From: Deroplatys truncata
Lineage: Eukaryota > Arthropoda > Insecta > Mantodea > Mantidae
Assembly: GCA_030765065.1 (NCBI GenBank)
Contig: CM060988.1
Span: 176,989,065 to 177,053,064 of the forward strand
DNA: 64,000 bases
Reading direction: 5' to 3'
The notes under the pieces were generated by a model, which was not told the origin of the DNA, ran no database searches, and worked only from the letters and a program-made list of their open reading frames with translations. Each line of letters begins with the position of its first letter. The stretch's first letter is position 1. Positions 12,901-23,327 of this stretch are shown one piece after another. The position numbers and the translations under genes are program-made.

Positions 12901-15900
12901 AAAATGCAAGGTCAATTTCCTTATATTTGGGACAATTTGAAATGGAATGTCCATGCTGGAAATTATAGTTTTTAGGTTGTCAAAATTCTTACGAAAACCT
13001 GATGTCATTAACCCAGCAAGCAAGCTTTAAATGTTAAAAACATAGCAAATTAACTAATTTGTAAATATGTAAATGTATTTAAATATTGCCATGTCCTTTA
13101 ATGATTTATATAAAGGATGAATAAAATTAGTTACGAGTTATTTTTATATTAAAGCTGGCTCACAATAACCCGAGAATGGAAACACAAACGGAAACCAGAA
13201 GAAGAAGAATTGTAAAGAATATATTACAATGAATACTTTTGACAAATCATTTTAATGTTACAACAATTCAGCTGCAATCTTAAACAGAACTACACTTTTT
13301 TATTTATTTTTTTTTGCTGAATGTAATAATAAAATAACAGTTGTTTCCACTCACTTCAGTGTCCTTGCTAAGTTTCTCTAGCACCTCTGCGACAGCAAGA
13401 GGATCATCAAGAAATATCAAACACTGGCACATGTTGACATAATCGGGGGTTCCAAGGTTACGATACAGTCCAACAAGCGAGCGCAGTACTGTGTTGCGAA
13501 AACCACGATTCTGGATGAGGCTCATGGCAACTTGAAATGCATAACACAGCATTCCATTGACATCCTCCTGTAAAACATGTATTGCAATCAGTATTCTGTT
13601 ATGCCTTACAGATCAAGTCTACTTCAGCAGTGGCATAGTGAAGATTGGCTTTTAGGTTGAACGCTGCCAAAACCCCATAGAAAAAAAAAATCTGATGTGA
13701 TACATTCACAGGACTTTCTCTGCTCTCTATCTTAATTAGTGGGTATACAAGCTATTCTTACTAAAGCTACATTTTAATTCAAATAAACCTTTGCAGAAAT
13801 AGCTACATTACAAATTTCATTATAGATACATAGGGAAGAGTGACACTATATGTTGGCCTTAAAATTCTATACTGTATCCATGACATTGCAAGAAACAACT
13901 GAATATTAACAGGACTTTAAGAGAATGACCAAGTAATGAAGAATTCGAACCATTAATAACAGAAATCTCAGAAATGGCCTATGCCACAAAAAAAAAACTT
14001 ATTTGAAATAAATTGTGTCTTTTAAAGAGATCCACATTATTTTTGCAGTAGTTTTCGTCTATCACTTAACGTTTGTTGGCTAAACAAAATTATACAAAAT
14101 TCCTTTCGAATGAAAAGGACTTTACAGGCTATTCCCAGAAAATTTAAGATATACATTTTATTTATCATGTAAACATCTTTAATATGTGGTATTTTAATAA
14201 AAATTGTTAAACATTTTTTGGAAAATCAAAAAGTCAGAAAAATGTCCCATGTAAGGGGTAGTTCGGGGTGGGGGATTTTTTTTTTATAACCTTTGTGCTG
14301 TATCTTTGGAAGATACTGAAACTAAGTACCAAGTTTGGTACTCATCCGAGTTTTTGTTTTTGAGTTATGCCGTGTGCACACAAATGCAGATTGACCTTTT
14401 TCTACATATGCTGTTTTTTGGATCCAAGGGTCCCCAAAACATGTATTTCCAGTGAAATCTTGGTATAGAATTTTTGGGTGGAATGCAATATCTTCTCTAT
14501 CTAGTATGTACGTGGTGGAGAAAGTAAAAAAAAAGCTATTTCATTTTCGGGACAATATTGTACATAAAATGTCAGCTTTACACATGTAAAAATATAGTAC
14601 TAATAGGCACCCAGAAGTAGCAAATGCATTAAAAATACTAAATACTTTCCAAAATTCTAGCTGCACCACTGTCTAATACGCTCTTTTAATATATAAGCCA
14701 AAATATAATTTCTTCCATCACTTAAATTAGGAAGTACTATAAGTGAGACAAATATATTTTTAACACGCAAAATCAGTACTTACCGATTCTACGATGGCTT
14801 TCTCAAAAATGTCCATTCGTCGGGTCTCCAAAGCCAGCCCAAGTGCTTGTCTGTACTGACCATCATCAAGGCAGCGCTGAAACATCCTGTTTACGATGGC
14901 CTCCAGACGAGGATCAATTTCTTTGGCATCCTTGGAGTCGTCGGCTTTAGCAATTCTTTGTTGTGTGTAATAATCAATACATTTAGCTGAAAAAATAAAT
15001 AAATAATAAACCCCATAGTTTAAAGAACAATCTTCAACATTTTTTGTGGTAAGTTTAAAGTCTTTTAACTGGGTAGGCACTTTGTATTTAATTTTGCAAC
15101 AGTTTTATTTGGTTTGAACTGCTAAGTGGAAGAATTGAATATGCCACACATGTTGTTGCTTTTTTTAATTTACACCAGCTCACCGAAACGAGACTAAAAA
15201 TGTTTTCAAACAAATGAAGCGCAACATACCTAAGTATATGAAGTATTATGTAAAACTGATGATTTGAAATGAAGTATTTCATACAGTGGAGCCTAATCTA
15301 ACTCATTAAAGCTGTCAACTAAGAGTACCTATGCTACACTTACTTGTTTAAAACAGGAAAATGTTTCAAAGAGACACCCTCCCCATCATCAGTTGATTAG
15401 CTGACTGGCATTGGTAGGTTCACTGCTTCTGCTATCTATCACTGTGTTTGCTCTTCTTCTATGTTGCCAGAAAGCTTCGCAAAGGGACTGTCTTATAGGT
15501 ACTATACTAGCTATTGTGACACTGGTTTGCAATAACAGCTTAAATAAATAATTGGAAAGTTAAAATCAATAAAAAATCATAATTCCTTTTCTATGTTGCC
15601 AGAAAGCTTTGCAAAGGGGCTGTCTTATAGGTACTATACTAACTATTGTGACACTGGTTTGCAATAACAGCTTAAATAAATAATTGGAAAGTTAAAATCA
15701 ATAAAAAAAATCATAATATTTACACCAAAAATTAAAAACAACAATATTTCACAGGTGGTGTATTTTTAGTGATGGGATAATACCATACTTCTCGATACTC
15801 AGTTTATAAATAACTGTAAACGTGACTGCTTGTTCAATAAATTATGTTCTTTGGGTATAAACACATGTAACCAATTTTGTATTGTATGCTAATTCCAAAG

Positions 15901-18900
15901 TTGTTCCTGTTTGACATTCTTAATTGCCAGCAATTTTTATCTTGATAATGCTACAGGTTATATATACTTGTTGTTAGTCAAGGCTAACAATAACAGCAAT
16001 AATAATTTATAATAATAACTTTGCTTCTTTTATAAACTGTATTTTATACTGAACATCATTTAAAGGATTTTCTATCCATATTATGGAAATTAGTCATATG
16101 GTGTACCTGTAAGTTACGCTAGTGACCCGAGTTTGACTTGCGTAAACACAAACTAACAGATGGAAGGAAACAACAAATATTTCCATACGCTGCATTATCT
16201 CATGTCTTTAAGTTCAGATTTGTTTCTGCTGGATTTCAAGATTTTGGTCACCGGAGCAGGTAAATGTAGCTGAGAGTAAGTCACCTAAGTCAGGTTATTG
16301 CAGAAACGTGATTTAGTACATCAGCTAAATCAGCTTCATTCACACCACTGCATGTTACACGAGTACCTTCTTCCCCCATTGTTTTGCATGTTTTCATTTA
16401 GACACAAGAGTCTAAGGAATGTTGTATTCTTTCACCCACAGAAACACTGTTAAGGTCTATCAAGAACTATAGTCTAGTAAGTCTTTGGGGACACATCTTG
16501 GTAATAACGTTCAGTCTTGACTCCTTTCATTCCTTATGTAGCATAAAGGTAAATGCAACATCTTTCAATAATACAAAACTTAAAAATTTAAAAACATTGA
16601 AGGTTTACCTCAAAGTATTACATATACTTCAATACCACCGAGTATCAAAGTCACATCCCTACAGGATACAGCACATTTAGATTAACAAACTTAAAGATAC
16701 AAACTGAGTTAACAACTACAGTACTCTATAAAAATTATAATAAAGTGTTTATATTACTTGCATTAATTTACTTGAATATTTTTGTGTTCCCCAAAATTTT
16801 GAATTAAAAATATTCCTGATGGCCCAACTTGTGCCATGATTCTCCCCTATGGGCAGCCCTGCTTCTTCTACCGGTGAATTGTATGATGTCAATCCACAGC
16901 TGATATTTCCAAACTCATTATGATATAGATGTTTTCCCATGTAGTCAGTCCTCAAGATTTTTTAACCAGTTTTAAAAGTTTGATATCTTTACTTACATTG
17001 TGTTTACACGACCAGAAACAATTAGCTTATAGCTCATTTGACTACCTCCTAGTACTTTATATTCCTAAATGTTCCTTAATTTTTTCCCCAGGTTCTCTTT
17101 GTTTTACAAATACTGCAATGACCCTTCATGAGTGTCCATACAAACCAGGAAGTTGCATCAGATTGAATAACGATTGTCCCGGTTAACCCAAAAACGTGAC
17201 AATAAATACCCTTTGATATGCAACTTCAGCAACGTGCTGCCCTAGTTGCACAGTTTGTTCTAATTACAACACTTCATGAAATCTGATGCGACTTCCTGAT
17301 TGTGGAGTAAATCACATGAAGGGTCGTTACAGCATATAATTTTTGACAATCCTCACAATCAACACAATATATTCCTGGCAATTTATTGATTGGAGTAGTG
17401 TTTTTCAAAGGATACTGAGACAGATTAATGTGCGGACATTGAACCCGGGTCTGCAACCCAAAGATACAGCTAGGCCACCTCCCCGGCACAGTCTTCAAAA
17501 CGTAGAAGCGCGAGGACAGACGCAATGGTTAAGTACGCTTTTTAAACCGTATCTATTTTGAGAAGCCAATTTAATACTATAACCCTTGAAAATCTTGTTA
17601 AATTGCTTGAAGACTTTTATATGATATGTGGCTTTACTATATAGTAGAAGAGCAAACAGCACAACGAAGGGTAGGGAAAGCAACAAACCTACAAATGCCG
17701 ATCAGCTGATAACGGGGAGGATGTCTCCTTGAAACACTGTTTTAAATAAACAGAGCAAAACTGTTCTAGTTGACCATTTTTTTATGTGTTAAGTATTATA
17801 TAACTTATTTAACTTATTCATTTTATCATTTTTGTCACAGAGTAGCATTAATGAAGTTTTATGCTTATTTGTATGCTTTCATTTTTACCCTCTTTAGGTG
17901 AAGTTTTGTAAATGGTTGTTGTTGGCATGATCTTGGCATTTGCAACTAAAAACTCAAATAGTAATTAATGCTACACAACTTAGAATTACCTCATTCAAAT
18001 GATTAAAACCATGTAATGCAGCTGTAGGTTTATATGCTTCTCTTTTAGCATATGAGTACCACTACAGACTATTTTTAGTCTAAGCATGACCTACCATGTA
18101 GAGGTGAGAGAATAAGATCAAAGATGCTATTTCTTTCCTGACTTGAATACCAATATGATAAAATTAATATCAAATAATATACTTTTAAACAGCACAAAAA
18201 ATAAACTACACTTTCCACTCAAAAGAATGTGTTCACAATATTTGGTCACAACTTTGTTCCATTACTTGCCTTGACTGATTAGTTGACGGTTTGGCCAATA
18301 GTAGGTACTTTGTGAAAATCATAATTCATGCAGTTCATCCTGAAATGCTGTCAACAAAACTGTGAGATTATGATTAATGCCCAAGGGTGACATTAAAGAA
18401 ATGAAAACAAGAAACGAGTATGAGGTGAGTGGAGACAGTCAAGCCATAGCAAGCCACAGTGAAATGACAGCGTCCTGTGGTTTTGAAATTTATCCACGGT
18501 TAGGTTTAGATTAATGTTATGTATATGAATTGGATTCACCTAATGGATATTATATCAGAAACCATGCAGCAAAAGAGCTTAATGATGAAGCATTCTTAAG
18601 GAATGTGTTTACAAGAAGTAAAAACATTGCTATGTTCGCAGATTATACTAATACAGTTGGGTTGCCAGTTTCTTCTGTGAATGCGCAGTATTAAAATAAC
18701 TGATTACTGTGACATATCACAATGATTTTACTATATAAGAAAAACTCTTCAAAAGGGATAGTGGGTGGATTACAGCTCCTAAAAGCACTCTCATCTTCTA
18801 TTAGCCACTGTTTCATACATGTTTGTTCCTTAAATCACTATTTTTTACCATCTTAACTATAAGGAAAGTATGGGACTGTTACCTTTTGAACATTTTAACT

Positions 18901-20270
18901 TACCAATTGTAGTATCCACATATTCCGTTCTGGAGTTAACATCAAATAAATTTCCAGCGCCCAAAGCATAAGTGAGCGAGTCTTCAAAAGATCCCAAGTG
19001 ATAATAAACTTTACTGGCAACAAGCGCTGCCAGCTCATGCTGATTAAAGTTTCTATCTTCATGTAGAATTTCACTGGAATAATAAGAAAATAATTTATAT
19101 TAGCAGTAAACTACGTTGCTGATTTCCCCCCCCCTTTATATAATTTTTTCCTAAAAACTTCTCTACAATTGCATCTGAAAAAAACAAAACCTTCAGAACA
19201 AAATCCACGCAAAGCTATTTCTCTCCACATTGTTTTCTCAAAACTATGACTGCACTTTCATCTCAAAAGATGGTAAAATAGTTTATTTAAACAAAAAAGT
19301 GCAGTTCTTAACCTTTATCCACTAATATTTTCACTATGCTTTCCAATTGTGCTCAACTAATAAACTGTATAAACCCAGGTTTAATTGTTGAAGCACAGCT
19401 CAAAAAATACGTAAACAATCTTACGATTTGCAAGATGGCTCATGCAGGTGTGGCTACCAAGAAATGAACACAGTTGTTACAATTAAAAAGTGCTAACTCA
19501 AATTATGAGAATGCATTAGAGCTGCAATTAGAAGTTTACTACACGAAAACCTCATCAGAAAGAAATGGTATCACAATTATTTTAAAAAGAAAGGTTATTT
19601 ACGTGATATGCCATTTACTACTTTAAACGGTTTGTTTTATTTTGGTGCACATGTTTACAGAGCAAATGGGTTATGTTAGGATTATATACATTGTAACATG
19701 CAAACGTTATTAAATAGTTGATACTTCACCTAAACCTAGATTCCAAATCAATTTTAAAACTTTGGTACAACTTGTTATTTAGTTGTGACTATCTGATTTA
19801 ACAAATGGAGATGTCAACTGTAATTTGAAAGCATGCTTTCACAGCGCCTGTTTGTAATATTCTTTTCGGATAGTGTGTATATAGTGCTATTAATGGGGTT
19901 ATTTTCAGCAGTATTAAATTACCAAACTTACATTTTTTCGATTGCTTCTGAAATTTCCGGCCAAAATTCATCCACGATCATATCCAGCTTCTTCAATGCG
20001 AACACCTTAAGTTCAGGCATCGGTTCATCCAGAAGGGATATAATCCCGGCTGCAAAACAAAACATATTACACATCACCATATGTGTGTAACTATTATACC
20101 AATTAAATTTAAACTATGCTACATATAAGAAACATAACCTAAATGTCAAATGCAATGACTTGCAACTTAACCTATTATGCTTTGCATCATTATATGCGCT
20201 TAAAGCTCATGGCTTTATCTTATACTAGTATTACAGTGACGTTATACTTACCTGCAGAAGTAATATTCAT
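648..20270 (-). CDS. PSMD1: 26S proteasome regulatory subunit Rpn2/PSMD1, 5' half (exons 1-8)
   Basis: Join of 20270-20252, 20049-19932, 19073-18904, 14986-14784, 13567-13355, 11631-11413, 5898-5672 and 900-648 on the minus strand. The phases fit throughout and give 474 codons with no stop. The product matches my knowledge of animal PSMD1 along its length: it starts [16 protein letters not shown], continues with [21 protein letters not shown]-like [57 protein letters not shown], and reaches a PC-repeat motif [15 protein letters not shown]. Rpn2 is the largest non-ATPase subunit of the 19S base and acts as a scaffold that positions Rpn13 and the ATPase ring; these exons cover the N-terminal helical rod and the first PC repeats. 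The remaining PC repeats and the C-terminus (about half of the usual ~950 residues) lie beyond the left edge. The Met at 20270 is chosen because it aligns with the family start; no upstream in-frame ATG is needed. Family identity is very secure. Confidence 0.96.
1258..2113 (+). mobile_element. family A repeat, copy 1
   Basis: Starts near AATCTAATGTGTTGCAC, holds ACTTTCTCTACTCTTGTAC close to the 5' end, and ends TATACGTAGTAGAGAAAGT. The two ends share the inverted word ACTTTCTCTAC. The interior contains the family blocks GTGTAGTAAAATTTT-like, CCAGTTATGCA, CATGTAAAGGGTAG, GGGGGGATTTTCTTGAAAA and TTTTTGGGTGGAATGCA. No coding region is conserved between copies. Confidence 0.8.
2114..2292 (-). repeat. 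family A internal fragment, inverted next to copy 1
   Basis: On the minus strand this matches the interior of family A (reverse of the TCTGTGAACAG..AACTCA..CCTTTA..TGGAA blocks) but has no end sequence. It directly abuts the 3' end of copy 1 in the opposite orientation. Confidence 0.6.
2290..2945 (-). pseudogene. LINE reverse transcriptase C-terminal remnant
   Basis: Translated on the minus strand with several frameshifts and stops it gives [16 protein letters not shown], then [20 protein letters not shown] and further GRPR-type [17 protein letters not shown] and [16 protein letters not shown]. This is the standard end of jockey/CR1-type reverse transcriptases (FKYLG, YGCETW, RPRxRWxD, W+..A..R..W). 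It is clearly decayed and lies in a PSMD1 intron, sense to the gene. Confidence 0.8.
2946..3116. repeat. palindromic pair of family A fragments
   Basis: 2946-2995 (reverse) and 3066-3116 (forward) are inverted copies of the same family A block (TTTCACAG..ATTC..AAGATATACATTTTATTTG), separated by about 70 bases. Together they could fold into a hairpin. Confidence 0.6.
3122..4203 (-). mobile_element. pogo/Tigger-like DNA transposon, internally decayed
   Basis: Ends are inverted repeats: CAGCAGAATCTCGTTAGTA at 3122 and the complement of CAGTGGAATCTCGTTAGCA ending at 4203, each next to TA (3120-3121, 4204-4205), the target duplication of this superfamily. On the minus strand a remnant at about 3645-3770 reads [20 protein letters not shown] followed by [15 protein letters not shown], the psq/CENP-B-type helix-turn-helix at the N-terminus of Tigger transposases. 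No DDE domain is seen. Two direct repeats of about 57 bases (3942-3998 and 4018-4074, period 76) lie on its 5' side. Confidence 0.78.
3942..4074. repeat. two-unit tandem repeat, period 76
   Basis: GACCAAGAATTGACCGAAGT at 3942 and GACCAAGGATTGACCAAAAC at 4018 begin two similar units that share GCGAATGAGGACATAAAA. It lies inside the Tigger-like element, upstream of its helix-turn-helix remnant. Confidence 0.75.
4303..5248 (+). mobile_element. family A repeat, copy 2
   Basis: Starts AAATCTGATGTGTTACAC and ends TATACGTAGTAAAGAAAGT. It begins 100 bases after the Tigger-like element. An uninterrupted 96-codon frame (4969-5259) crosses its 3' half, but the frame is broken by indels in other copies, so it is probably not coding. 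A degraded stretch at 4228-4302 may be another family A scrap. Confidence 0.85.
5672..5898 (-). CDS. PSMD1: PSMD1 coding exon 7
   Basis: 227 bases encoding [20 protein letters not shown], then [40 protein letters not shown] and [15 protein letters not shown]. The acceptor is GTTTTTCCAG; the donor GTAAAA is weaker than the others. LTR B1 begins only about 20 bases upstream of the acceptor. Confidence 0.96.
5921..6930 (+). mobile_element. LTR family B, copy 1 (LTR plus start of internal region)
   Basis: Begins TGATGCAGTAATTTGTATCA. In U3-to-R order it shows two AATGTTGGCGCGTTTT blocks (about 6133 and 6222), a CCAAT box (6245), a TATA box TATAAATAG (6293) and AATAAA (6626). Downstream is CTAGCCGGAGGACA and then AAATTGGATCCCATACGTGG (about 6893), a primer-binding-site-like segment. 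No gag or pol follows, so this is a truncated or recombined copy. It starts 20 bases from the acceptor of PSMD1 exon 7. Confidence 0.72.
7281..7790. mobile_element. Penelope-like element ends in inverted orientation
   Basis: The minus arm (7281-7609) encodes [24 protein letters not shown] and [11 protein letters not shown], the typical end of a Penelope-like ORF after its GIY-YIG domain. The plus arm (7620-7790) repeats the last ~150 bases in the other direction, so the two arms form an inverted repeat meeting near 7615. Each arm carries a CTGACGA..GAAAC motif (7364-7392 minus, 7697-7722 plus). Confidence 0.68.
8500..8535. repeat. (ATT)n microsatellite
   Basis: Short run of ATT/TTA units inside the pogo-type element at 7154-8786. 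Confidence 0.8.
8973..9822 (+). mobile_element. family A repeat, copy 3
   Basis: Runs from TTTGATGTGTTACACTCAC to TATACGTAGTAGAGAAAGT. It contains an (AC)n expansion at about 9666-9685 and all family blocks. It begins about 190 bases after the pogo-type element. Confidence 0.87.
10161..10344 (-). mobile_element. tRNA-derived SINE family D, copy 5, internally deleted
   Basis: Reads on the minus strand: tRNA-like head with GAGTTCAAACC (B box) near 10297, then the family body and tail. It is flanked by a 12-base target duplication TTCTTTAAATTA (10149-10160 and 10345-10356). Compared with the other copies it lacks about 115 bases of the body, joined at an AAAAT/AAAAT-type microhomology. Confidence 0.82.
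10474..11354 (-). mobile_element. family A repeat, copy 4
   Basis: Minus-strand copy running from TTTTTACTTTCTCTACTACG at 10474 to the complement of the family start at 11354. It is one of the best-preserved copies and ends about 58 bases from the exon 6 donor of PSMD1. Confidence 0.88.
11413..11631 (-). CDS. PSMD1: PSMD1 coding exon 6
   Basis: 73 codons, [20 protein letters not shown] then [11 protein letters not shown], followed by a variable acidic/Ser-rich linker ending PPERKMENL. The linker corresponds to the poorly conserved insert of the family. The acceptor is ACATTACAG and the donor GTAAGT. Family A copy 4 ends only about 58 bases beyond the donor. Confidence 0.95.
11640..13350. other. 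PSMD1 intron 5, no recognisable element
   Basis: A+T-rich intron sequence. I see no element ends, coding remnants or repeats shared with the rest of the window. Confidence 0.6.
13355..13567 (-). CDS. PSMD1: PSMD1 coding exon 5
   Basis: 71 codons, [20 protein letters not shown] through [20 protein letters not shown] and LSKDTE. The acceptor is TGTTTTACAG and the donor GTGAGT. Both borders are in phase 0. Confidence 0.96.
13683..14530 (+). mobile_element. family A repeat, copy 5 (diverged)
   Basis: Starts after a poly-A run at AATCTGATGTGATACATTC and ends GTACGTGGTGGAGAAAGT. The blocks CCATGTAAGGGGTAGTTCGG and TTTTTGGGTGGAATGCAATA are present, but divergence is higher than in copies 3, 4, 7 and 8, so it is an older insertion. 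Confidence 0.82.
14784..14986 (-). CDS. PSMD1: PSMD1 coding exon 4
   Basis: 203 bases encoding [20 protein letters not shown] and then [40 protein letters not shown] and KAIVES. The acceptor is TTTTTTCAG and the donor GTAAGT. It ends in phase 0. Confidence 0.96.
15342..17752 (-). mobile_element. Penelope-like element remnant with inverted ends
   Basis: 15342-15462 (minus) and 17638-17752 (plus) are inverted copies of one terminal sequence, each carrying a CTGATRA..GAAAC motif (15363-15392 and 17706-17735). Between them the minus strand encodes Penelope-type GIY-YIG pieces: [17 protein letters not shown] (about 17330-17400) and, after an interruption, [17 protein letters not shown] and [10 protein letters not shown] (about 16930-17080). 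Stops and frameshifts show it is dead. It lies in PSMD1 intron 3. Confidence 0.68.
15459..15722. repeat. tandem duplication, two units of ~132 bases
   Basis: Units begin CTATGTTGCCAGAAAGCTT at about 15459 and 15591 and differ at only a few positions, including TCGCAAAGGGAC versus TTGCAAAGGGGC. The high identity implies a recent event. Confidence 0.9.
17753..18903. other. PSMD1 intron 3 remainder, nothing recognised
   Basis: A+T-rich; no coding remnant, element end or shared repeat seen. Confidence 0.5.
18904..19073 (-). CDS. PSMD1: PSMD1 coding exon 3
   Basis: 170 bases encoding [20 protein letters not shown], then [20 protein letters not shown] and [16 protein letters not shown]. This is the family's [20 protein letters not shown] region. 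The acceptor is TTATTCCAG; the donor is GTAAGT. It is not visible as one long ORF because it is short and flanked by stops. Confidence 0.95.
19932..20049 (-). CDS. PSMD1: PSMD1 coding exon 2
   Basis: Encodes [20 protein letters not shown] and then a segment ending EISEAIEK. The acceptor is TTTTGCAG just above 20049 and the donor is GTAAGT at 19931-19926. It ends on two bases (AT) completed by T of exon 3 to give Ile. Confidence 0.95.
20252..20270 (-). CDS. PSMD1: PSMD1 coding exon 1 (start codon)
   Basis: Nineteen coding bases, ATG at 20270-20268, giving MNITSA plus one base. The donor GTAAGT follows at 20251-20246. Upstream bases to about 20450 read as 5' UTR. The single carried base G joins CC of exon 2 to make the second Ala of ITSAAG, as in the family. 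Confidence 0.92.
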
Positions 20271-20455
20271 TGTAAATCCAGGTAACGTGCTCCACTGACA
20301 GATAATAGACAATTCTGCAACAGCAAGACGAAGTCCACGATACACCGTGTGGAAAAGCGTCCACCTTACGATTAAAACGCTCTCTGATTTTGAATGCAGG
20401 AAGCTCACACAATTGGCTGCCAACGTGCGCGCTTGAACGCGCCAAAGCTAAAAAA
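20271..20455 (-). promoter_or_regulatory. PSMD1 5' UTR and proximal promoter (probable)
   Basis: Upstream of the PSMD1 ATG is a locally less A+T-rich stretch containing GCGCGTTCAAGCGCGC and TTTGGCGCG, consistent with a TATA-less housekeeping promoter. The frame of the ATG stays open upstream but contains no in-frame ATG, so no N-terminal extension is called. The transcription start cannot be fixed from sequence. Just beyond lies a short palindrome at 20456-20475 (CCAGTTTT GCAG AAAACTGG) of unknown meaning. Confidence 0.45.
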
Positions 20456-20475
20456 CCAGTTTTGCAGAAAACTGG

Positions 20476-21950
20476 ATTGTATGTGAATGTTTACCCCAGG
20501 TAAATTTTCACATCCTCAAAATCTAACAAGAAAAAATAATAAACAGAAATTAAATTATGATTAATGTTTTTCATAAATCCTTTTAACGGCAACATAATAT
20601 AAGAAATAAGGATACAGGAAATGTTTTGCATTGATCTGTGGGGTAGTTTGTAAATCACATTTTAAAAAAATAATTTTATATAAACGATCAGTATGTTTCC
20701 ACGTAGCTGATCATTCAAAGTGGGTGGATATCACAATGCTCAATGCTTCTGGTGTTCAGTGAATAGTGAATTTAGCAAACTTCAATCAGGAAAAATTATG
20801 CAAGGGTTTCAAAAGTAATGGATATGCTTTTATGAAACTGCATTTTATCTTCATTAGTTCAAACAAGTATCTTAAGTTAAAATGTTTGTTAACTGTTTAA
20901 TATTCTTTAATTGATAATATAATTGATTAAATAGAAACCAGGTCCAAAGGTGTTCATAGTGTTTTTAGTCTTCGTTGGGACATAAACCTTTCACTGAGGT
21001 AACTTTGAGTTTATGGGACAGTGGTATAGACAGATAAGTAGGATGTCCAGGGGGTCGGACAATCCCCAAAATATAAAAAACGAGAAAAATTAAAATAAAA
21101 ACAAAAGTCACGATTGCAAATAGAAGTAAAGCAATGGTGTGAAGCCCACTAACTTAAAATTAAATATATATCTTGATGTGTATAGGCAAAAGAAACCCAA
21201 GGCTAAGAAACAACAAATGCAGCCCAGAACCATCACAATAAACAGCCAACATACATAATAGCAATGTATACAACACAAGCACTATATGTATATCGGACTA
21301 TATGTAAAGTTCTCTTTCAGAATAAGAAAAATGTAAATGCACAGACTTGACAGTGACAAGTAGTGGGAGCAATGCCAATCTATGGGTATAATAATTTTTT
21401 TGCAAATGCCAATATATCCACTAGTTGTGGGTCTGGATGTATAACCTATTGAAAAGCCTGGGAAAACTGAATTGCTTGTAGTGCATGAGGTGACAGAAAC
21501 CTTGCACTTTAATCATCCAATAATTTTAATGATTAGTATTTAAAATAAGTCAGCAAGTAGGTAATGCGACAACTGGAGATAACACCATTGGTTACTGTAT
21601 GATGTACACTGTCAAATGTTTCAATTATAAACACACACATATACATATATACTTATTATGCATAATACAAATTCTCTTTCTTTATAATATTAGTGTGATT
21701 CAATGTGTGTGTGCATTTGTGTTTTCAACCACATGCTCCATTCTATAAGAATACTACTGATCTTTTATTACATTATATAGAGTTTACTAATAATTTTTTA
21801 CAATATATACAACAGTGAGAATGTTCTATTAGAACACATACAATGTGCTAATTAATCATAACTCAATATATTTGATAGGTATTCTAATTATTCTTACTTA
21901 TTTTAATAAATGTATAGATTAATATGAATAAGGAAAGTTGAAGTTGTTAA
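20476..21950. other. upstream of PSMD1, nothing recognised
   Basis: No ORF above background, no splice-bounded exon and no repeat shared with the rest of the window was seen. There is a short alternating purine-pyrimidine stretch near 21630-21655. Confidence 0.5.
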
Positions 21951-21959
21951 GCTTTTAAT

Positions 21960-22230
21960 TATTCTATATCTGTAAAGTTTACGAATTTCACGAAACTAAC
22001 AAAGTATTTTAAATTTGCGTTTATAAGTTCTTCTTTGGTTACAGGCTACGCACATCCCCGACTACATATTTTTCTAATCGTGCCATTTCTTTGTTGGTGC
22101 ATCAAAATATTATATGATCTACTGTTTGGTGCTCTTCCTGGGATTTACCTATTGGACTATCTAATAAAGCAAATCTGTGGTGGTATGATCTTAGCTTTCT
22201 ATGTCCTGTGATTATTGCTGTAAACTTTTG
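21960..22230 (-). pseudogene. LINE C-terminal remnant
   Basis: Minus-strand reading gives TGHRKLRSYHHRFALLDSP, then EEHQTVDHIIF, a stop, and CTNKEMARLEKYV. This is the TGHG.F..YL.RF..L....C..C....TVDHIIF.C motif of R1/I-type LINE C-termini. The two knuckle cysteines before TVDH are lost. A (TGTGGG)n-like tract follows at about 22290-22330. Confidence 0.72.
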
Positions 22231-22514
22231 GCATATGGGCAGTTGTCGTTTTAACCCCTTCTTACGGATGGAAAAAAGAGTATGTGTGAGGATGCGGGTA
22301 TGTGTGGGTGTGGGTGTGGGTGCATGTGTGTAAAAGAAATGTCTATAACCAGCAGGTTCATTAGGTGTATTCCAGTGTTCATACAAGAATAAACTTAATG
22401 TTTAATCTACCATTATGAATTATGAACACCTTCAAACTGTGTTTTATAGTCCAAGCAGCCAGTATTACCATAGAAATTACAGATGGCTATGCAGATAAAA
22501 CAATAAAAAAGGAA

Positions 22515-23327
22515 GAAAAAAATTATGTTGCATTCAGATGTTTTTCTCCTCACTCTCTATAAATTATTCTTACAAAAACTTAGCTCTTGTATCTACTCCT
22601 TGTTAATTTATATGGACTTAAATTAACATTTACACAATTCATTGTAGGTATAAATATACTAGGCTATTGCAAGTCAGATCTTTAAAAAGAGAATCACTAT
22701 GTGATGGCTTTGAAATTTCACTCTCTTTGCATGAACATGAGAAAAAAATGAACAGCTACTTCTTGGAAAAAGTATAAGCTTTTGAAAATCAAACCAAAAT
22801 CTTGAAAATTGTTAACACTACAAAAAAAAAATGTTGTTTCACATAAACTGTGTGCTTTTAAAAGATCTACATTTTTGTGTAGTAGATTTTGTCTATCTCA
22901 TGATTTACCAGTTAACAAAAGTCATTCAGAATGAAGAGAATTTCACAGGTTATGCTCAGAAAATTCTTGTAATGCAAATATCTTAAATACATGGCATTTT
23001 AAACAAAATTTTTAGAGAAATGTTTTGAAAAAAATCAAATATTTTCTATGTAAAAGGTAGTTTGGGGTGGGGGATTTTCTTGAAAATCTCTGTTTCCGTG
23101 GAAGATGGTGAACTTTAATAAAGTTTGGTATTGAACAACCTTTTGTTTTTGAGTTATGCTGTTCACAGAGAGATAAATACACACCACATGTACCTTCTTC
23201 TAAAAATGCCTTTTTTGAATTCAGCGGGCTCCAAAACATGTATTTTTGGTGAAATCTCAACTAAGAATTTTTGGGTGGAATGCAATACTTCCTCTACTTT
23301 ATAGGTAAGCAGCAGAGAAAGTAAAAA
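22515..23327 (+). mobile_element. family A repeat, copy 6 (diverged)
   Basis: Recognised by the TTGTTTTTGAGTTATGCTGTTCACAG-type block near 23140, GGTAGTTTGGGGTGGGGGAT near 23056, TTTTTGGGTGGAATGCAATA near 23270 and the end AGCAGAGAAAGTAAAA. Its 5' end is blurred. This is the most diverged copy along with copy 5. Confidence 0.78.

Noticed and set aside
20220-20445. Open frames upstream of and through the PSMD1 start, suggesting an N-terminal extension
   Set aside because: They begin at TTG codons, not ATG, and the family start aligns with the ATG at 20270. Treated as 5' UTR.
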